Origin: Flavobacterium branchiicola
GTDB taxonomy: Bacteria; Bacteroidota; Bacteroidia; Flavobacteriales; Flavobacteriaceae
Assembly (NCBI RefSeq): GCF_018383905.1
Contig: NZ_JAGYWA010000008.1
Location: 1 to 64,000 of the forward strand
DNA: 64,000 bases
Reading direction: 5' to 3'
The notes beneath the pieces were generated by a model. That model was not told where the DNA came from and ran no database searches. It worked only from the letters and a program-made list of their open reading frames with translations. Below are positions 62,209 to 64,000 of this stretch, piece by piece. Each line of letters opens with the position of its first letter. Within the stretch, counting starts at the first letter, position 1. The position numbers and the translations under genes were made by a program.

Positions 62209-64000
62209 ATGATGAGAAAATTACTTTACTCGTTTTTATCGATTATTTTTTTTAATTCCTCTAAGGAGAAATCTTTTAGTCCTGGCTTAAGATTACTTTG
62301 TTTGGGGATGTTTTTTGTTGTGAATGTTGGATATAGCCAGAATACTTGGATTGGTGGAAATGGAACCAATGCTGGTCAAAGAAGTAATTGGCATAGAAGT
62401 GGAAATTGGTCTGCTAATAGAATTCCTCTTGCGACTGATGACGTTTTAATTCCATCCACAGCTAGTTATAATCCCACTATATCTTCAACATCGCCATCAG
62501 CAGCAGTGTGTGCAAACTTGACTATAGAAGCGGGTAGAGTTTTAACGGTTTCAGATGCTTTAACCGTAGGAGGGACAACTTCTTTATCCGGAACCATAAA
62601 TGTTGGGAATACTGCAGGAACCAAGAGATTTATAGGATTGGTAACAGTTAATATTGGAGCTTCTTGGAATAATTCAGCAAATTCTGATATTAATTTTAGA
62701 GGTGGTATTACAAATAATGGAACCTTTACGTCTGGTACAGGTATACAAACTTTTGATAGTAATACGCAGCAGCTAACGGGTAATTTTAGTATAAATAATG
62801 TTACTGTTGCCGGTTCTGGAATAGTTTTAACGAATAATAATACATTAACCTGTTCAACTGCACTTTCAGGAAATGGTTCCCTCACAAATTTAGGAACTTT
62901 AAATATTGGAGGTACATCAGGCATTACAACATTAAATGCTACAACAATTGGTAACACAGTAAATTATACCGGAACAGGAAACCAAACCGTAAAAATCACG
63001 AATTATTATAATATTGGTTTTTCAGGTGGAGGTACTAAGGCAGTTGGGGGAAATAATAATACTATTACAGTAAATAAAGATTTTAGTTTGACAGGAGGTA
63101 AATTCGTACTGAGCAATAACACAAGTAATACTTTAACGATATCTGGTAATTATAATCAAACAGGAGGTATTTTTGATTTTAATGCCGGGACTTCAGGTAC
63201 TAGTATAGTTAATCTTAAAGGGAATTTTAGTAATACAGCGGGAGCTGATTCTTTTACAACAATTGGTGTGGTTGCAAATGGAATTTTAAATTTTAACGGA
63301 ACAGGAAATCAAATACTTAGTGTTTCTAATGTGGGTGCTGGAACTTTTGTGAAGTATAATGTAGGCGCAACGAGTATATTAAAATTAACTTCAGATTTCA
63401 CTTTAAGTACTGCTTTTACAAGTGATACAGATCCTTGGATGGGTGAGCTAAACGTAAGTGGAACAGTTGACTTGGGTTTGTTTAAGGTTTATCCTTCCGG
63501 AGGTAGAGGAACCTCTGGAACTGCAAAATTTATATTAAATTCAGGAGCTACATTCATAACAGCAAATGCTGGAGGTGTAGACGGATCAGTTCCTGTTTCA
63601 GCTGATATGGTTCGTACTTTTAGTAATGGAGCAAACTATACTTTTAATGGTACAGTGGCTCAAAATACTAGTGCTGGGATGCCTGCCACTGTAAATAATC
63701 TTACCATTAGCAACACTCATGCTTCTGGAGTAACTTTGAATAAAGCAACCACTGTTACTCAGAATTTTTCTGTAACATCTGGTTCAGTTGCTAATTTAGG
63801 TACTGGTCTTACACATACTAGTTCTACTTTAACTCTTGGTGGTGTAGTTATGATTCCAGGATCTTGGGGAGCTACGGCTTCAGGAGCACTAAATAAAAAC
63901 GATACATATTTTGCTGCTGTAACAGGAATTATAAATAATACTTGTACGTCTCCTACAATTACTGGGCAGTCACAACCTTTGACAATTTGTGAAAATGGAG
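62209..64000 (+). CDS. Large secreted repeat protein (adhesin-like), partial at the window end
   Basis: The frame runs open from the ATG at 62209 to the end of the window, 597 codons, with no stop. An N-terminal extension and signal peptide (LLCLGMFFVVNVGYSQ) precede a head with TWIGGNGTNAGQRSNWHRSG and NWSANRIPLATDDVLIPST, the usual beginning of Bacteroidota T9SS filament proteins. Then come many short turns rich in Gly, Asn, Thr and Ser, which suggest a beta-solenoid. The last visible residues, GQSQPLTICENG, look like the start of an Ig-like or PKD-type repeat, so the complete protein is probably far longer and ends in a T9SS sorting domain. That end is not seen. Confidence 0.82.
   Translation, partial: MMRKLLYSFLSIIFFNSSKEKSFSPGLRLLCLGMFFVVNVGYSQNTWIGGNGTNAGQRSNWHRSGNWSANRIPLATDDVLIPSTASYNPTISSTSPSAAVCANLTIEAGRVLTVSDALTVGGTTSLSGTINVGNTAGTKRFIGLVTVNIGASWNNSANSDINFRGGITNNGTFTSGTGIQTFDSNTQQLTGNFSINNVTVAGSGIVLTNNNTLTCSTALSGNGSLTNLGTLNIGGTSGITTLNATTIGNTVNYTGTGNQTVKITNYYNIGFSGGGTKAVGGNNNTITVNKDFSLTGGKFVLSNNTSNTLTISGNYNQTGGIFDFNAGTSGTSIVNLKGNFSNTAGADSFTTIGVVANGILNFNGTGNQILSVSNVGAGTFVKYNVGATSILKLTSDFTLSTAFTSDTDPWMGELNVSGTVDLGLFKVYPSGGRGTSGTAKFILNSGATFITANAGGVDGSVPVSADMVRTFSNGANYTFNGTVAQNTSAGMPATVNNLTISNTHASGVTLNKATTVTQNFSVTSGSVANLGTGLTHTSSTLTLGGVVMIPGSWGATASGALNKNDTYFAAVTGIINNTCTSPTITGQSQPLTICENG

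Noticed and set aside
62466..62957. Minus-strand open frame of 163 codons
   Set aside because: It is the shadow of the plus-strand secreted repeat protein, which has a signal peptide, a fitting promoter and an uninterrupted frame to the window end.

Overview
The window is chromosomal DNA from a low-GC Bacteroidota bacterium, almost certainly a Flavobacterium. The evidence is: type IX secretion (T9SS) sorting domains, a TonB receptor with a carboxypeptidase-like N-terminal domain, DUF4270, DUF3667, a two-domain OlsF-type acyltransferase, no clear Shine-Dalgarno sequences, and promoters of the Bacteroidota type (TTG, about 19 bp, TAnnTTTG). No rRNA, tRNA or CRISPR array was seen.

Layout. 1-127 is the cut end of an IS3-type element. 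177-10597 holds mixed genes: an alpha/beta hydrolase, a 2-hydroxyacid dehydrogenase, a DUF805 gene with two TM2 genes, a Suppressor-of-fused (SUFU) protein, an ornithine-lipid synthase (olsF), exonuclease III, an OmpA lipoprotein, a ParE-type toxin-antitoxin pair and an aldo/keto reductase. 10749-15249 (minus strand) encodes a transglycosylase with an AsmA-like front half, RadA, and an esterase-fold lipoprotein-size protein that lacks its nucleophile. 15447-21094 is a housekeeping block: panC-panD (minus), then a short starch-synthase-like protein, DUF4270 lipoprotein and glmS (plus).

21151-39182 is an 18-kb accessory island placed directly behind glmS. It is bounded by a perfect 48-bp direct repeat that contains the glmS terminator (21103-21150 and 39183-39230). 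Inside are six secreted fibre-like proteins built from shuffled modules, a small T9SS-sorted protein, a 2131-residue SpvB/FG-GAP/RHS protein, two displaced RHS C-terminal toxin tips, each followed by a candidate immunity gene, a further orphan candidate immunity gene, and at least three decayed fragments. All three toxin tips are joined to the shared part by the same 13-residue hinge (KSSGPPPNRSGYV or a close variant), so the island looks like a polymorphic-toxin locus that changes its tip by recombination.

39506-48091 returns to a TonB receptor and a GDSL lipoprotein, the ATP synthase beta and epsilon genes, a DUF3667 membrane protein and a pair of small secreted paralogues of unknown function. 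48390-56767 is a split biotin region: bioF, then unrelated genes (GxxExxY protein, TraB/GumN protein, ECF sigma factor with a membrane partner), then bioD, bioA and a FabF-like ketosynthase, with dispersed repeats in the gaps. 56842-64000 has a large T9SS-sorted PA14 protein, recX, and the 5' part of a large secreted repeat protein that runs off the end.

A recurring pattern is that near-identical terminator hairpins flank inserted or duplicated material: around the island, around the toxin-antitoxin pair, behind both TM2 genes and in front of bioD.
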